Shown here: piece after piece, positions 43,040 to 56,453 of the stretch
Layout: every line of letters starts with the position of its first letter
How positions within the stretch are numbered: the stretch's first letter is position 1
From: Mesaphorura yosii
Lineage: Eukaryota > Arthropoda > Collembola > Poduromorpha > Tullbergiidae
Reading direction: 5' to 3'
NCBI GenBank assembly: GCA_009869945.1
Contig: WIXG01000009.1
Location: forward strand, 248,001 to 312,000
Length of the DNA: 64,000 nt
Translations under genes and position numbers: made by a program
Notes under the pieces: generated by a model
What the model saw: only the letters and a program-made list of their open reading frames with translations
Database searches by the model: none
What the model was told of the DNA's origin: nothing

Positions 43040-46000
43040 CTTGAATGCTGCTGCTGCCGATTTGTCAATTATTTTCTATCTGCAGTACAGAAATTATTTG
43101 TTAGCATTTGCTGATTGCTTTTTTCCTATTCACATTCTGCTTATTTTTCGAATAAATTGTTATTTTCCCAATTTTCCGCATCGCAATTTTAATTTGTAAA
43201 TTGCCAAATTGTGTTTGCTTTAGATTATACTATCAGTGATAACAAAGCCAGTGATATCGATTAGCATATTCCTACGGATTCCGCAGTGAGGATTCTTGGA
43301 AACTGAGCGCAGTTTCTGCGTTTTGGGCAAAGATTCATCTACTCACGTTCACGTCACAAATGCGCCGGCGATCTGTGATTGCGACCTTACATAATAACAG
43401 ATTAGCTTATCAAAAAGTGCTCTAATCGCATTTAGGCCCTTGTTCACGAACACATTTGCACTGTGCACTTGTGCACTGCACATGGGCGTTTTTAGATAGC
43501 AGCATCGCAAATAGCAAATAGCAATAGACTTTGGACGTGCAGCATTTACTCATATACGCATTTCGGAGAGCGAGGTTCTCAACGTTGCAGGCAGGAAGCT
43601 CTTTGACAGGAGCCAAGAATTGTACCCACATTGGCAGGGAATTGTAAGGAACTGAAAATAGAGCATCTGCTCTTTGTCACGTACGCATACACGTACGCAT
43701 TCATGTTAATTACAATTACGAATTACGGAGAAATGCAGTAGCATGAGCACATTGTAATTTTGATGCGAAGGTTAAAGTTTTAATTTTATGATCGCTTGAC
43801 TGACTCGCACGAAGCCACTGAGCGACAGAACAGCAGAAGAGCACTCGGTCACCATGCAATGTGACTGGAACTGGTCTTGTATTGGAATGCAATAAAAATC
43901 TTTGTACCAGCAAAAAATTACTTCCATGACCATGGCCAGATTTTAATGAAAGCCATTGTGCCATTGTTTCCCTGCTTGCACTCCTCGTATGCCTCGTAAT
44001 AATGATCATGATTTAAACCTGATCTGATCATCGTTGGAGATCGCGATCGTGGGAGAGATTTCATTACAAGCTTTGCATGGCACTTGTGTGACCTTGCCAG
44101 TCTTGTTTCACGTAAATTCATTTTGCCTGTACTTTATTCATGGACACGGACGGACATATCAAAAATTTTCTGTTTCTTTTGAGACTCTGCTAAGCATGCA
44201 ACAATGTACAAGGAAATACGAAATACGCCCGAGCAAGAAGATGTACAATTCTTCAAAATTCTAGTTCTCTTGCTTTGCCCAAAACTTGTACGAAACTTTC
44301 CTTAAAATTTCCCCACAATAATATTGTGAAAATGCAAATGTGGTTACAAATTGCAAAAGTTCAAGTCTCAGGCTGCCCCATTTTAAACAGTATTAAACTT
44401 TTGAAATATAAAATCCTCATCTTGAGACGTGGCCAATTAAATTATAAACGGACTAGTCAGTCACATTTCCGAGTGAATTCGCGAAAAAATCGGATATTTT
44501 CAATTCTAAGCAAAACTTACTTGAATGAGACGCTGTCGAGATGAGACGCGACGAGATTGCGGTGCACAGAATGAGACCACTCGAAACTTAACGCGATTGC
44601 AGTTCGCAGTTTGCAGTCTGCTGATTCAAACTCGAGGGAACGAGACAAGTTGAGAAATGAGAGATGCGCAGAGGAATCACGTCAGCGTATATGAACGTTC
44701 CAACGTTAAGCATAAGCAATCTTTGCCAGTACAGTACTTTTGTACTTTTCTACAATGGGCTGGTTGGTTGTATATCAACCACATTTTTACACATGTCGCC
44801 TGATATGTACTATTAATGCGGTCTATTAATGCTTAATGCGCTGGACATAGTTTCAAATTCGAAATTTCCCATTTGCGTGAACACTTGCATCGAAGCATAG
44901 AACGCTGCACAATTTCATGAATATAAACCACGCATAATTTTGTGAAGCTACCACCTGAACTGAAAGTCCCTCGACAAGTTCAACTCGTCGCATTTACATG
45001 TACACATTAAGCTTTCAGTAAAATTCAGTTAATGAGCCATGCTATTTTATTTTATAGAGTGCTTTCTGCTGGTCAAAGTCTTTTCTTGTCATTTATTTTA
45101 AGCCATTTGGCTCCAGGCTACGAAATTCGGCATTTTGACGTTTGAGACGAGAAAGCACGTAAGAGGCAAAGCCAAAGCTCTCATTTATCAGTCAAATTCA
45201 GTCTCTAGGTCAAAATCATAGTTGGAACAGGGCACAGAGCATTTTTCTCAGCCATTCAGCGCTCAATTGATCATTACAAATGTTAACCTTGCACTCTAAT
45301 CGTTATCGTACGTTTTCGCTGCCGTGCGCTGCCGTGCTGTCGAGTTGAGCACCGAAGCAATTTACTAAAGTACAAAGGCAGACAGCAGAGCCGACTAATT
45401 AGATCGACCAACTTGCCCTGCTGCGCCGAGAGCATTTGAGGCAATTTAATCCGTCGGTCAATTTAGAGTATCCTCAATAAAAGCACTCACGCCAATTCTA
45501 GTCCATTGTTCCAATTCTGAATTGGTTCGCGAATGGACATGGAAATGGCAACGATAACACAACAAGTCAATCAAGATTTATGAGCTGCACACGCAGACGC
45601 AGACATTTGATTTGAGTTGATGATGTGAGACAAATTCAAATGCCGAAAAATAGCGAATTTTCCTTCTGGACTTTAGACTCAACGTAGACTTGGTCTTGAC
45701 TCTTGAATTGCTAAATTCTCCTCAAACAAACCTACAAGACCTCACATATGAATAGGAGGCTTGTAAAAACGGTTTGTCATCTGTCATGTTCTCGTTTGCG
45801 TCTGTCGGCTCCAGACTTTGATCTTTGCTTTTCGCCCATACGTGACACATTTATCTTTGCATTTGACTCATAAATTCAAATTTTATGAACCAATAATCGA
45901 AGTAACCTTCGCGCTTGCATTGGAAATTCGTTCCGTTATTGCGCAACGCACTCTAATCTTAATTCTCTTAACCTTTGCGTTGCCTTTGCCGTTTTACCCT

Positions 46001-49000
46001 AAAATTAGCACATCTTCGAGCCGAGACGATCGATCGTCTGATCGCTGTCGTCACGAGGAAAGGCTCACTTAAACTTAATGGTCTCACTTTTTGCCGAGCA
46101 TTTAAAAAACCATAAATTCTAAACGACCCGACCTCCCTGACCAGGTCATCACGTTAACAACCTCACGCACTGTTCACGACTCATTCACCGCACTGCAGTG
46201 CTAATATTGTCTCAACCGTGGAAGTGACTCGAGCCGAGAAATGACGCAATCGACAAAGAACTGTCATAATGTTATAAATGTCATAAAATTATTCGCTAAT
46301 GACCTTATTAACCGCTAAGAGAAATTACTTAACATTTTGACATGACAGGAACGAAAATGTCAAATCCCTAGAACTCAAGATAACGAACATCGCCTTATCG
46401 TCTAGCCTGCTGATTATTCAGTCCCGGATCGAGGCAATCGAATTCCACGGGTCGTGTCACAAAGTCTCAAATTGTTCATGTTTCGATGCCTCTTGTCAAT
46501 TCCGACTTCCGACTCCAATGCATTGTTTTCTGTTTCTGGATTCTGGCTTAAATCGCAATTCGCAAAATTTGCAATTTCATACTCGCAGTTTGTGGCGTGT
46601 GGCATTTACAAAATTTAGTCGCAATTTAATTGCAAAAAATCGGCCAATGGACCAACCGCGTCATTACAAGCGTGCGTCGTACTTGCACGGTGACGGTAAC
46701 GGTCTCGCGCGTGCAATTTCTATGTCCATGCCCACACTCTTTGCTCTTTGGTCTGAGGTAATAAGAAAATAAGCTAAGACCTCCAAAAATTTATTTATCG
46801 GCCTTTGTTTTATGTCTTCATTATTCCGTCGTCCATGTTCTGTCCTGTCCTGTCCCAAGCACCCATTGGCCATGTCTTACATAACACGCTGGATGCTGGA
46901 ATAAATTGTCTCTTATTATTGAAGTGCGCTATGAGAGGATACGCTGAGACTCGTTCCGACTGATGGCAAGATTTTATGAGCTGAAGGACGCTGCGGCATC
47001 CAAAAAAAATCGAGGCTTCTTATAACCTGTTTTGATTTCATGGTCACGAAAGATAAAACTCTGATTCTCGCATGCACGCGCAATGCGCAACAATTGGCAA
47101 ATGCTGAAACACACCCTTTAATTATTAGGAACTTGTACATAAGTTAGCCTGGACTAGACTGCAGACGGGAAGCAATTCACACATCATTGGCCGTGTCCAG
47201 CGTCCAGTGTCACAAGAACATGCAGCGAACAGTGTATAAATGTAAGAAATTGATACTCACCCGAGATACGATCAAAATGACGTAACGTAAGCAAACTCAC
47301 GACCAATCCAAACCAACTAAACTTGAATAATGAATTCTAATGTCACCTGAAACTAAGAACAAGTTCTAAGGTACTTGAAATCTGAGTCTTGCACTTCCAT
47401 CGGTCTCGCCCTCGCCACGAATCTAAATTACTCAGCCTTGCAATTTTGGAAATTTTGCTCTTTTCTTAATTCCACTCGTAAAGTCTACTGTTTGCTCGCA
47501 AAATGTACATGCACAAATCGGTTGAAAGTCGAACTGGCAACTGTTTTGAGGTGTTAAAAAGTCAAAGACTTTGATTTGACTCTACGAGACTGTTGTAATT
47601 TTGAAAGATTGCCAAAATGGAGACAAAGTACACAAATCAGAGAACGAGTGCCAAAATGAAAGGCCAACGCAAAGTGTAGCTTGGGCTTCGGGAATCCAAC
47701 ATGAACTGATCCTGACCAGAGTCTAAAATTTCAAGCTTGGCAGTGCAAATAGCTTATCGATTCAAGGTTTTAATTTGTGGTAAGCCATTTGTATTTGGTA
47801 CTTAATTATTATTGATCTCTAGCTATGACTCGCTCAGAGCACTGAAACCCACAGACTGGACTTTCGGTCAACTTCGGTGCAGCCACAAAGCAAGGCACGG
47901 TTTATACAAATGTATGAAAATATAATCATCTGTTTCACTTTCTTCATTCTTCGGTTTTTCACATGCGAGCTACGAACTGCTAACTGAACTGGGCTCTAGA
48001 CGCCCAAACCCTAGAAGCAAGTGCCCGTTCAAGCTAGAGAATGACTATGAATTTTGCACGAAAGTTCGCACAACACGAGAAACTTTGGCCCCGAGAACCT
48101 AAACTCAGGAGGACTCGGCCCGTGTAGACAAAAACATCGGTGCGGAGTTCTCGCAAGTCTAAAGATCTTGCGTCTTGCAAAGAAGAGGTTCAGTAATTCT
48201 GAGCGATTTGGATAGGAATGTGGACGCAAACAACATGTTTACATCTAAATTCCAAAAATTCGCACAGCAAAACAACGCGTCACCACCACGTAATTCGTAA
48301 TTGGCTGAGACTTTGAGATTTTGGCTTTTTCAATCAGTGCCAAGTGCCAACTAATTACTGTTGCCGGGATTTCCAATTTTTCCGCTGATGATTTGTGACT
48401 TTCCAGTTTCTACAATCAAATGCTTGGTGAATGTTAAAATGAGAATTGATCATGCTGCAAGCTGTGTTTAATTAATTTTTTGAACATTTGACCGGAAATG
48501 AGACTTGCATGTCCTCATGCTATTCTTGCTTAGGACAAGCTAAATGCAAGATGAATTTGAGGTAGAAATCTGCCGGAAGATTACTCGAATTCGGCCGAAG
48601 ATTGTTCGGTCACTCGAATTAATGTTTAATGCCTGGCTGCAGATGCGACGATTGACGCTTGCTTATGACCATTTGACATTTGCTAGCTTTCCAAGACTTG
48701 CGAAAGATAAGATTGATTCCGAGAATTCCGAGAATCCGATAATGCCCAAGAAGTCTCATTTTATATTCAGCATGGAATTGAAATGCAAATGCTATTGCAT
48801 AATCGTTATCTCGCGTTTCTCTGAGTGAGTTCCGTCATGCAGTCTGGTCTTCCATCTAACCTTCTCGAAAGCACTAAAAGCGCTGAGTTTATAAGGCGCG
48901 GGTGTTCTGCCTTGGCCCGAAATTGCGACAAATTCAGACTTCTGTTTGGAAGTGAGTTGAAATCCAAAACATAAACAGAAACTCGTGATTAAATTAATTA

Positions 49001-49384
49001 AATCACGTGTGTAGGTTTCATTAGTCGGATGAATCGGGTAAAAGTCCGGTGAACAATTTAAGGACACGTAACGAAGTACGAGATTATAAAATTTTGCTCA
49101 AAACAGAAGTTGTAAATGGAATCTGAATCTGTTTAGCCAAGATTAGAAGGTTCATTTCATTAATCAGAGTGCAGTGGCCCGTCGTCTGTCCTATCCATGG
49201 AATATTTAAAAACAAAAATGGATTAATGTCCTTCGCCCCTGAGGGTCCTCATTCACCATTCTGAAGCAAGTTAGTGCTGACAATTACAACAAATGAGAGC
49301 CTCAGCGTTTTTGCCATCTGGCGCATTGGATCATTCGACATCCGAATGTGAACCGAGTCAGTCACTCAGGAATCAGTGCACAAG
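43040..49384. other. 6.3-kb gene desert
   Basis: No supportable coding frame on either strand. It probably holds the 5' UTR and promoter of glutamine synthetase on the left and of the RPRD gene on the right. Sequence is rich in short AT runs and in ATGCAAAT-like words. I see no transposon coding remnants. Confidence 0.5.
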
Positions 49385-51885
49385 ATGAGTAGCGGCACAA
49401 ACTCCGACAGTGGCGTGGACGTTGCATTATTAGAAAAGCGGCTGGAAGGTTTGAGGGACACGCAAGAATCTGTGCAAGGACTCTCCATTTGGTGCCTAGC
49501 GAATAAAAAGTTCTCGACTGCCATCATTGAGAGCTGGCTTAAGTGCCTTAAGAGAAGTAAGACATCTGTTATCTTAGGCTTATCTTAAACCATGATTCGT
49601 AATACAATGCATTTCATTGACAGGTCCTGTTGAGAAGCGGCTGACGCTATTTTACTTAGCAAACGACGTTGTTCAGCATGCAAAACGGAAAGGAGATCCA
49701 ACATTACTTAACCAATGGGCCGTGGCCGTTCAGAAGGCGACGCCGCACGTACGCTCGCCGTCATCGATTTCATCGGCCATAGCAAGAATATTTAAAATAT
49801 GGGAGGAAAGAAACGTCTACTCCACGGACGCGGTTACCGACCTTCTCTCACTCTTAAGTAATGATATAAACCTGGGAATTTTGTAGGCCAATACTTCAAC
49901 ATTTCCCTGTTATCTGAACTATAGATACCGCTTCAGGCAAAGAGAAAAAGGAGAAGCGTCCTGCAGCCAAGAAACCTGAAACATACACCGCTAGTGCGGA
50001 AAAGGTGCAAAAATTTGATCCATCAACCATGATCTCAAAAATCAAAGTTGCCTGCAAGCTGAAGTCCCACTTGGGAAATACATTTCGTACAAAACACTAC
50101 TTTAATATGAAAATGGATCAGTAAGTGAACAGTTTGACTTGTAATCATGTCACTGGGTTCAGTAATTAACGCATGGCTTGTTAATTTTTGAAGTCTAATC
50201 GGGTCGATAAAGGACAGACAGCACGGAATGGAAGTTGTCCAAGAACTAGCACAGCTGCTAGAAGAATGTAAAAGTTCCGAGCATAAATTGCAAGCGGAAG
50301 TGGAAGAAAGGCGCAAGCTTGTAGAAATTGCTGAAATTGGAATCGTTTCGTACGAAAATGTTCGGGGTGAAGCTGGAATTGTGAACACTGCTTACAAGAA
50401 TTTCACCGAACGAATTGAAAGTACAAAGGAGAAAGTTGACGAGAAGCTGAAGGCGTTTCAGGGTGAGTACGATTATCATATCAGTCATCACTCATGGTCG
50501 TGGCAGAGAAGCAGTTTGGAGACCTTGACTAATAACTGTCTTAATTTCAGCTATGGAAAGCCCCGAACCTTCATTTCCAGGGTCCGATTTCGTTGCAAGT
50601 TCGATAGGCTTTATGCAAAGGCAAAGTACAAACGTGGACGCACTAAACTCGATCAGCTTACCACCTCATCCTCCACCAAAACCAACGGAAAGAGTGACGC
50701 CTTCTCAATATTCGGATTATTCCTCTGGTGATCAAGGTCGGCGGGAGTCCGATTCGTTCCAGCAATCGCTTTACAGTCCCGCAGTACCATCTTCCTCGAT
50801 GTCGACTGGTTATGACATTTCCGCACCGCCGTGGACAAATGACTCATACACAAGTATGATGTCAACCATGATGCAAATGCAGTATCCACCACCACCTCAG
50901 CCCCCACCCCCACAGGAACCTCCGGCAAGCGTGCCTCCGGGCCCTGGCTCTGGCCCTCCCGTGTTTACGCTGACGCCATCAATGCAATTGCAAATGCAGA
51001 TGCAATTGCAGCAGTTCCCAACCCCACAAGCGTACAGCAGTGTCAACAATAATTTCCATTCACCCCAGTCTGGCTCTGGCAAGACTGCAAATTTCGGGTC
51101 GATTCCTCCACCTCCTGTAGGAAATCCACCGCTGCCTCCAGAACCAAACCACAATTTGTCAATGACGCAAAACAGCACACCAGCGCCTGACCCGTACCAT
51201 CCGCCGCCTTTGCCATCTGACTATGCAACTCCTTCGAGTGGCCATCAGCTCGATTCGACGTTTGATAGCTCGGAGATGGAATCCCCGTCCTCCTCCTCGT
51301 ATGGAGCTCAGTATCAGTTCAACAGTCAAGACACGCCTCATTCGTTTTCTAATAGAAACAATGGCGGCACAAATGCTCATCCGCCTTTGGGGCCAGGGTC
51401 AGGTTTAGCAACCACGCCAAGGAACCCCCAGTTTAGTCATGCAGGGCCAAGGTTCCCTCACCAAAGAAGCAATAGCTCATCAGGATTCAACGGGTATAAC
51501 AGCGGAGATGCAGAGTTTACGGATAATTCCGAAGGTAAGAACTTTGAGGTTCGGCCCTGGCTGGCCTGACTTTTGAAATTTCCGAGTAAATTAATTTGCC
51601 CGTCTGCACTTATCAGCAAACCTGAGCCTGAATGGAGATGAGGCCACGGTTGGTGGCGGAAGTAGTCTATACGACAACAGCCCAGAATTCTATGACCAAA
51701 GTTATGGCGGAATGGGAATGGACAGCCCGCACAAGGCACCACGGATGTTTCAACCAAACTGGAGAAGTGGGCGGGGACGGCCACCCAGACCACCGTTCCC
51801 TTACGACGGTGGATTCCGCGGAGGCCGTGGTATGCGAGGAGGATTTGTGAGAGGCAGCCGGGGTGGGCGAAGGGGTTTTCGATAA
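49385..51885 (+). CDS. RPRD2-like CTD-interacting protein
   Basis: Regulation-of-nuclear-pre-mRNA-domain protein that binds the RNA polymerase II CTD and scaffolds its dephosphorylation. Exons: 49385-49556, 49624-49857, 49925-50120, 50194-50462, 50551-51534, 51617-51885; phases agree and give 707 aa. Residues about 10-140 form the CID (SVQGLSIWCLANKKFSTAII, RLTLFYLANDVVQHAKRKG, SAIARIFKIWEERNVY). A coiled-coil follows (LAQLLEECKSSEHKLQAEVE). The rest is Pro/Ser/Gln-rich, ending in an RGG-type tail (GGFRGGRGMRGGF). The long Pro-rich C-terminus favours RPRD2 over RPRD1. ATG at 49385 was chosen because it opens directly into the CID. Confidence 0.88.
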
Positions 51886-52392
51886 CCGACTTTGTAGTGT
51901 CTAAAATCTTCACGTGAATCAGATTGCCCGAGTATTTTTTTTAGTTAGGGTTACTTTTTAGGAAAACTTCGCGAGGTCTCTTGAGATGGAGTGTCAACTT
52001 ACATGCACACTTGAGAGCCTGCTAAACCTTATCACCAATTCAAAATCTTCGGGTGCATTGCATGCTCTTTGCTAATTTAAATTTAAATTCACTGTGTAAT
52101 TTTTCGCGCTAGCTGTAAAATAACTTTGTTTTTGTTATCACTTACTGATAGGATTTTATAAGATACTGTCGAAATATACTTACTTCTGTAAGGGTTATGC
52201 AATACTGATTTTAATTAAGATTAAATTATGCATTTTAACATTCATCGAACACCAAAATCTCAGTTCTTCATTGCAAATGCATTCGCAAACTCGCAAACAG
52301 TATCCGCATCATTACTTCATAAAAATGAAACAATTTATTTGCAAATTCTTTTTCTGAAGTATGGAATACCTTACATTTTCCTTTAATTAACT
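51886..52392. other. Converging 3' UTRs of the RPRD and RPL28 genes
   Basis: AT-rich, no coding. TTTATT at 52334-52339 is the RPL28 poly(A) signal on the minus strand. Confidence 0.5.
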
Positions 52393-53088
52393 TTAATCTG
52401 ATTTCTTTCCTTTTGTCTTCTTGCTGGGTCGCTGCGACTTGAGGATGACACTTGCACGCACCAAAGCAGCCTGGAAAGGATCAAAAGAAGACAAACTTTC
52501 AATTCTGCCCAATTTCCAGTGTATAATTAAAGCATAAGCTTAGTTTATTAATTTCAGAAATGCATTTAATCTGTCACGGTAAATCTGCGATCTTGGTGGT
52601 AAATGTTCATCATTATTCTTAGGGGAATTTCGTCGAAGTTACAAAGGTCATTGTAAATTACCTTTGTAAGATCCTTCCTGTACTTGTTCTTGACCAAAGT
52701 GTTCCTCAGCTTCTTCAGTGGTCTTCTCGGGCCAACCGAGTGCATGTGAGTCCTTTTATAAGCCTTGGAAGGCTTGCCTTGTTTCTTGGATGTTTTTGTC
52801 ACAAGAACGAAGCCCTTCTTGTCTGCAGGAGGAAATTCGATTCCAACTGTCTTCTTCTGCACAAGCCCTGAATACCGATACGAACTCTTATTGGTCAAAT
52901 TGTTAGGCTCCTGTCGCAAAAAAAGTATCAAGCAACAATTATTAACATTGACTAGTGACGTAACTCAAAAGAACGAGATATTAATTTCTTGCACTCACCA
53001 CGCTGAATGGTTGCTTGACATTCCTAACTTTCTTCAAGAAGCTGTTGTTGTTGCGTACAATCAACCAGTTTAATTGTGGAGAAGTCAT
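52393..53088 (-). CDS. RpL28: 60S ribosomal protein L28 (eL28)
   Basis: Large-subunit ribosomal protein. Exons in transcript order: 53088-52999, 52910-52662, 52470-52393; all junctions in phase 0, 138 aa, matching the family length. Landmarks: [82 protein letters not shown], and a Lys-rich end. A non-coding first exon is possible, since a good acceptor (CGTGCAG) lies just before the ATG. The gene sits about 115 nt from the stop of SAMTOR on the same strand. Confidence 0.95.
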
Positions 53089-53202
53089 CTTGAATCACCT
53101 GCACGAAAGCAAACCAAAAAAATTGTAAAATACACATATTGGAATTTCAATGCGTCAAGTTAACTTTCTCTCACTCTGGTTCGTCCAACTTCTTAGTTAC
53201 AG

Positions 53203-54357
53203 TTACAACTCAAATGGTAATTCATTAAATAAATCTTCCACAACTTCGTCGTCAGCTGTTGAAGAACGACTTGTGCTAACAATCGCTGAAGTTTCTTCGT
53301 CATTTTTCTCTCTGGAGAAATCTTGCGGTATCGTAAACAGTTTATGCAACTCGGTCATGTCCATGCTGACGTTATCTCCTAACAGCTTGTGAACATCTTT
53401 CAAAAATCTCTTCGAGTTCAAATATTCCTCAACTGCCTGCTCATTTTCAAGTTTACTGTATCCTGCGCCCCAAAAATGTTCGAGTTTCTCGAGAAATACT
53501 CGTCTAAATCCTAGATAACCTAAACCAACTTTCCACTGCTTCATCCATTTTGCACATGTCGCCGTCACAGCGTTTGATTCTGGTCGAAGAATGAACACTA
53601 ACCCTGCCGGTTTCAAAAGACTCCTAGCCTTAAAACAGCACTCTAATCTTTGCCTAGGGCTGGGCAAATATTCCAGCATAAATGAGAAGACTACAGCATC
53701 GAAATATCCTTCAGGTAAACTAACGAGGTCCAACATTTCCCCACTGGTCTCAACCTCAGGCGGTGAATCAAATCCGGAAACTTCTAATTTCAAAAAGTCA
53801 CAACGATAAACTTCCTTTTCATAGCCAGGTGCTGGTTGCAAATCTAATGCCGTTATGTCAAACAGTTGGCTGTATTTACTAAATGGGTTGTAGCAACTTC
53901 CTATGTCCAACAACTTCAATTTGCTATGTTGAAAATCAGCATCTGTACTGCCACCAAAATGCTCCTGACACTTTAACACAACCCATTCGATTCTACATTT
54001 GACTATGGATGAAGACGCATCTTGGGCTTGTGCTTGGTCAGAATTATGATGCCTAGGATCCCAGACTTCTGTCGCGAGCTGGTGCATCGCCTTTGCATAC
54101 GCCTCCAAACCGTCCCGATTTTGTGTATGCTCATTCCAATCTTCCTCCCAATCTGTCCCAGTCCCAGGTCCTTCATTTCCAGCACTTTGATCACATTTCC
54201 TGAACTTCCTACGCAATGCATCATGTACGGCGGACACTTGGCTAACGAGATTTTTCTGCAGTTCACTCTTATCAGTATCAGCGGCTTCAGTTGTGGCTGG
54301 GGCACCACCACCACCAACGCCAAATTCAGTCTCATTGATATTACTTTCCTCAGCCAT
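53203..54357 (-). CDS. Samtor: SAMTOR (BMT2) homologue, S-adenosylmethionine sensor
   Basis: Methyltransferase-fold protein that in human and fly cells senses S-adenosylmethionine and inhibits TORC1 through GATOR1-KICSTOR. Uninterrupted frame of 384 aa. The SAM-binding motif I region is KLLDIGSCYNPFSKYSQLFD; then ALDLQPAPG, YRCDFLKLEV, FDAVVFSFMLEYLPSPRQRL, CFKARSLLKPAGLVFILRPE and WKVGLGYLGFRRVFLEKLEH follow the family order. The N-terminus is acidic and the C-terminal 40 residues are polar. It is intronless, unlike nearly all its neighbours, although the Cys and Gly motifs look intact. Its start is about 300 nt from DHPS, which reads the other way. Confidence 0.92.
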   Translation of the reverse strand: MAEESNINETEFGVGGGGAPATTEAADTDKSELQKNLVSQVSAVHDALRRKFRKCDQSAGNEGPGTGTDWEEDWNEHTQNRDGLEAYAKAMHQLATEVWDPRHHNSDQAQAQDASSSIVKCRIEWVVLKCQEHFGGSTDADFQHSKLKLLDIGSCYNPFSKYSQLFDITALDLQPAPGYEKEVYRCDFLKLEVSGFDSPPEVETSGEMLDLVSLPEGYFDAVVFSFMLEYLPSPRQRLECCFKARSLLKPAGLVFILRPESNAVTATCAKWMKQWKVGLGYLGFRRVFLEKLEHFWGAGYSKLENEQAVEEYLNSKRFLKDVHKLLGDNVSMDMTELHKLFTIPQDFSREKNDEETSAIVSTSRSSTADDEVVEDLFNELPFEL

Positions 54358-54653
54358 GGATAAGCGTGATCACAATTTCTTTCTCGAAGCTTATGACTTG
54401 ATCTCTGATGCTTAATGCTTGAACTCAATTAAGTATTGAATTAACTGATTAGAATTCCAAATTTTAACTTTTCTCACGCATGACTCTGGAAGGAACGCGC
54501 CATCTTAGCGACCTGTGCTTTCCGTGCGTGCATATGCTTTACGCTAACATTTGACACGAGGTACGGCACCAGCAAGGCAAGCAAAGAAGTACTGCCACTG
54601 CACAAGATTAACTAGCCAAATTCTAACTGCTGGACAAACTAACGACCGCCGGA

Positions 54654-56325
54654 ATGGAGTCAGTGTCAGGTACGTGTAACTTAAACTTATCTACCTTAAC
54701 TTTTGTACTTACCTTCGGAAACTGACGTTCCAAATCCAATTAATTTCCAACTAATTCCCGTCCCGTCCTAAATCGGCAAAACTACACACTGTGCCTTATA
54801 CAACTACGAATACGATACAAGATGTTGAAATGAACACCGGATGGCTCACCGCACCGCATGCATTGAGTGCTTTAAGGTTGAGTGGAGTTGCACGTTCCTT
54901 CTTGATAGAGAGCGCGACGAGCTCGCAGGCCGATTTTCGACCAAGCTAAACCTGACAGAGAACTTTAGACTTGAGATTGCAAAAGACTGGTGATGAGACG
55001 TTGTTAAATATCGTCCTCGTCGCTTATTATGCAGAGGCACATGATAAGGATTCCGGAACCGGAGCTGGAGCTGCCCACGCCGTTGTACTCACGCCCAGCG
55101 AAACTGGCCAATTTCTGGGCGACTACACTGAGAACGTGCACGGTTACAACTGGTCTCAAGGGAATGATTTGACAGGCATTTTGAACTCATACAAAAACAC
55201 CGGATTTCAAGCGACTAATTTCGGACTGGCGGTGGAAGAAATTAATCGAATGGTAAGAAGACGCGTGAGAGTTACGACAAAATTAATTGCAGGCGGTGCT
55301 AAAGTCCAAAAGTCCGGTTTTTATTGACAGATTGAATGCCGAAGCCAGTTGGTAAAGGATGACCTCAATAACACGATGGTGCCCGGCTGCACGATATTCT
55401 TAGGGTACACTTCTAATTTGGTCTCGTCTGGAATTCGAGAAACGATCACGTTCTTAGTTCGGCACAAATTGGTCGACTGCTTGGTCACAACCGCCGGTGG
55501 GATCGAGGAGGATTTCATAAAGTGTCTTGCGCCGACCATCGTCGGCGAATTCTCTCTGGACGGTTCGACTCTGCGTGACCACGGAATTAATCGAATCGGA
55601 AACCTCCTCGTGCCAAATAACAATTACTGTAAGTTTGAAGACTGGATCACGCCAATATTAGATGAAATGGTGCAGCTTCAGCGTGATGAACAAGTTGTAA
55701 GTTAATGCCGTCTTGAAGAAGATTATTTTCCAAGGCTCCGTTCGTTAATTTCTGTTCTAGATTTGGTCGCCATCAAAAATGATCTCAAAATTGGGCGAGA
55801 AAATTAATCATCCCGACTCAATTTATTATTGGGCGTTCAAGAACTCCATTCCAGTCTTTTGTCCAGCTTTGACAGACGGATCTTTGGGAGACATGATGTT
55901 CTTTCACTCGTACAAGAATCCTGGTCTTGTGCTGGACATTTTGAGTGACCTCAAAGCGATAAACACGCTTGCTATGAGAGCGAAGCAGTCTGGAATGATT
56001 ATTCTGGGTGGAGGTCTTGTCAAGCATCATATTTGCAATGCGAATTTAATGGTAGGTTATCTTTGCCTAAAGAGTTCATCAAATTCTGTACGAACGTGAA
56101 TTCTGAATTGGTTTTCACATTTCGCAGAGAAATGGAGCAGACTACGCCGTATTCATCAACACGGGGCAGGAGTACGATGGCAGTGACTCCGGGGCAAGGC
56201 CTGACGAAAGTGTCAGTTGGGGCAAAATTAAGAAGACTGCGAATCCTGTTAAAATTTACTCTGATGTGACTCTTGTATTTCCACTGATTGTTTCACAGAC
56301 GTTTGCGAAAGTGGTTTTCAAATAA
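54654..56325 (+). CDS. DHPS: Deoxyhypusine synthase
   Basis: Transfers the butylamine group of spermidine to a lysine of eIF5A. Exons: 54654-54669, 55035-55252, 55331-55696, 55761-56051, 56128-56325; phases agree and give 362 aa. The first coding exon is only 16 nt (MESVS). Landmarks: [107 protein letters not shown], and the catalytic-lysine motif SVSWGKIK. The stop codon is embedded in AATAAA (56321-56326), so the 3' UTR may be only tens of nt. Confidence 0.97.
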
Positions 56326-56326
56326 A
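56321..56326 (+). terminator. Poly(A) signal overlapping the DHPS stop codon
   Basis: AATAAA includes the TAA stop at 56323-56325. A T-rich stretch follows within 15 nt. Confidence 0.5.
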
Positions 56327-56446
56327 TGCAATTTTATTACAAGCAAGACGCGACACGCCGTTTGTAATTTCATGGTAGTGAGCATTTCTGGTGATAAAAA
56401 ACCAGATGTAGATTTGTAGGTAACTTTCTGGTTCGGTTTGAGTGCT

Positions 56447-56453
56447 TATAAAT
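56447..56453 (+). promoter_or_regulatory. Probable TATA box of the P2X gene
   Basis: TATAAAT about 120 nt after the DHPS stop and about 220 nt before the P2X start; predicted transcription start near 56477. Confidence 0.35.

Noticed and set aside
48880-48900. TTTATAAGG/CTTATAAAC two-way TATA-like site
   Set aside because: No gene start within a sensible distance on either strand.
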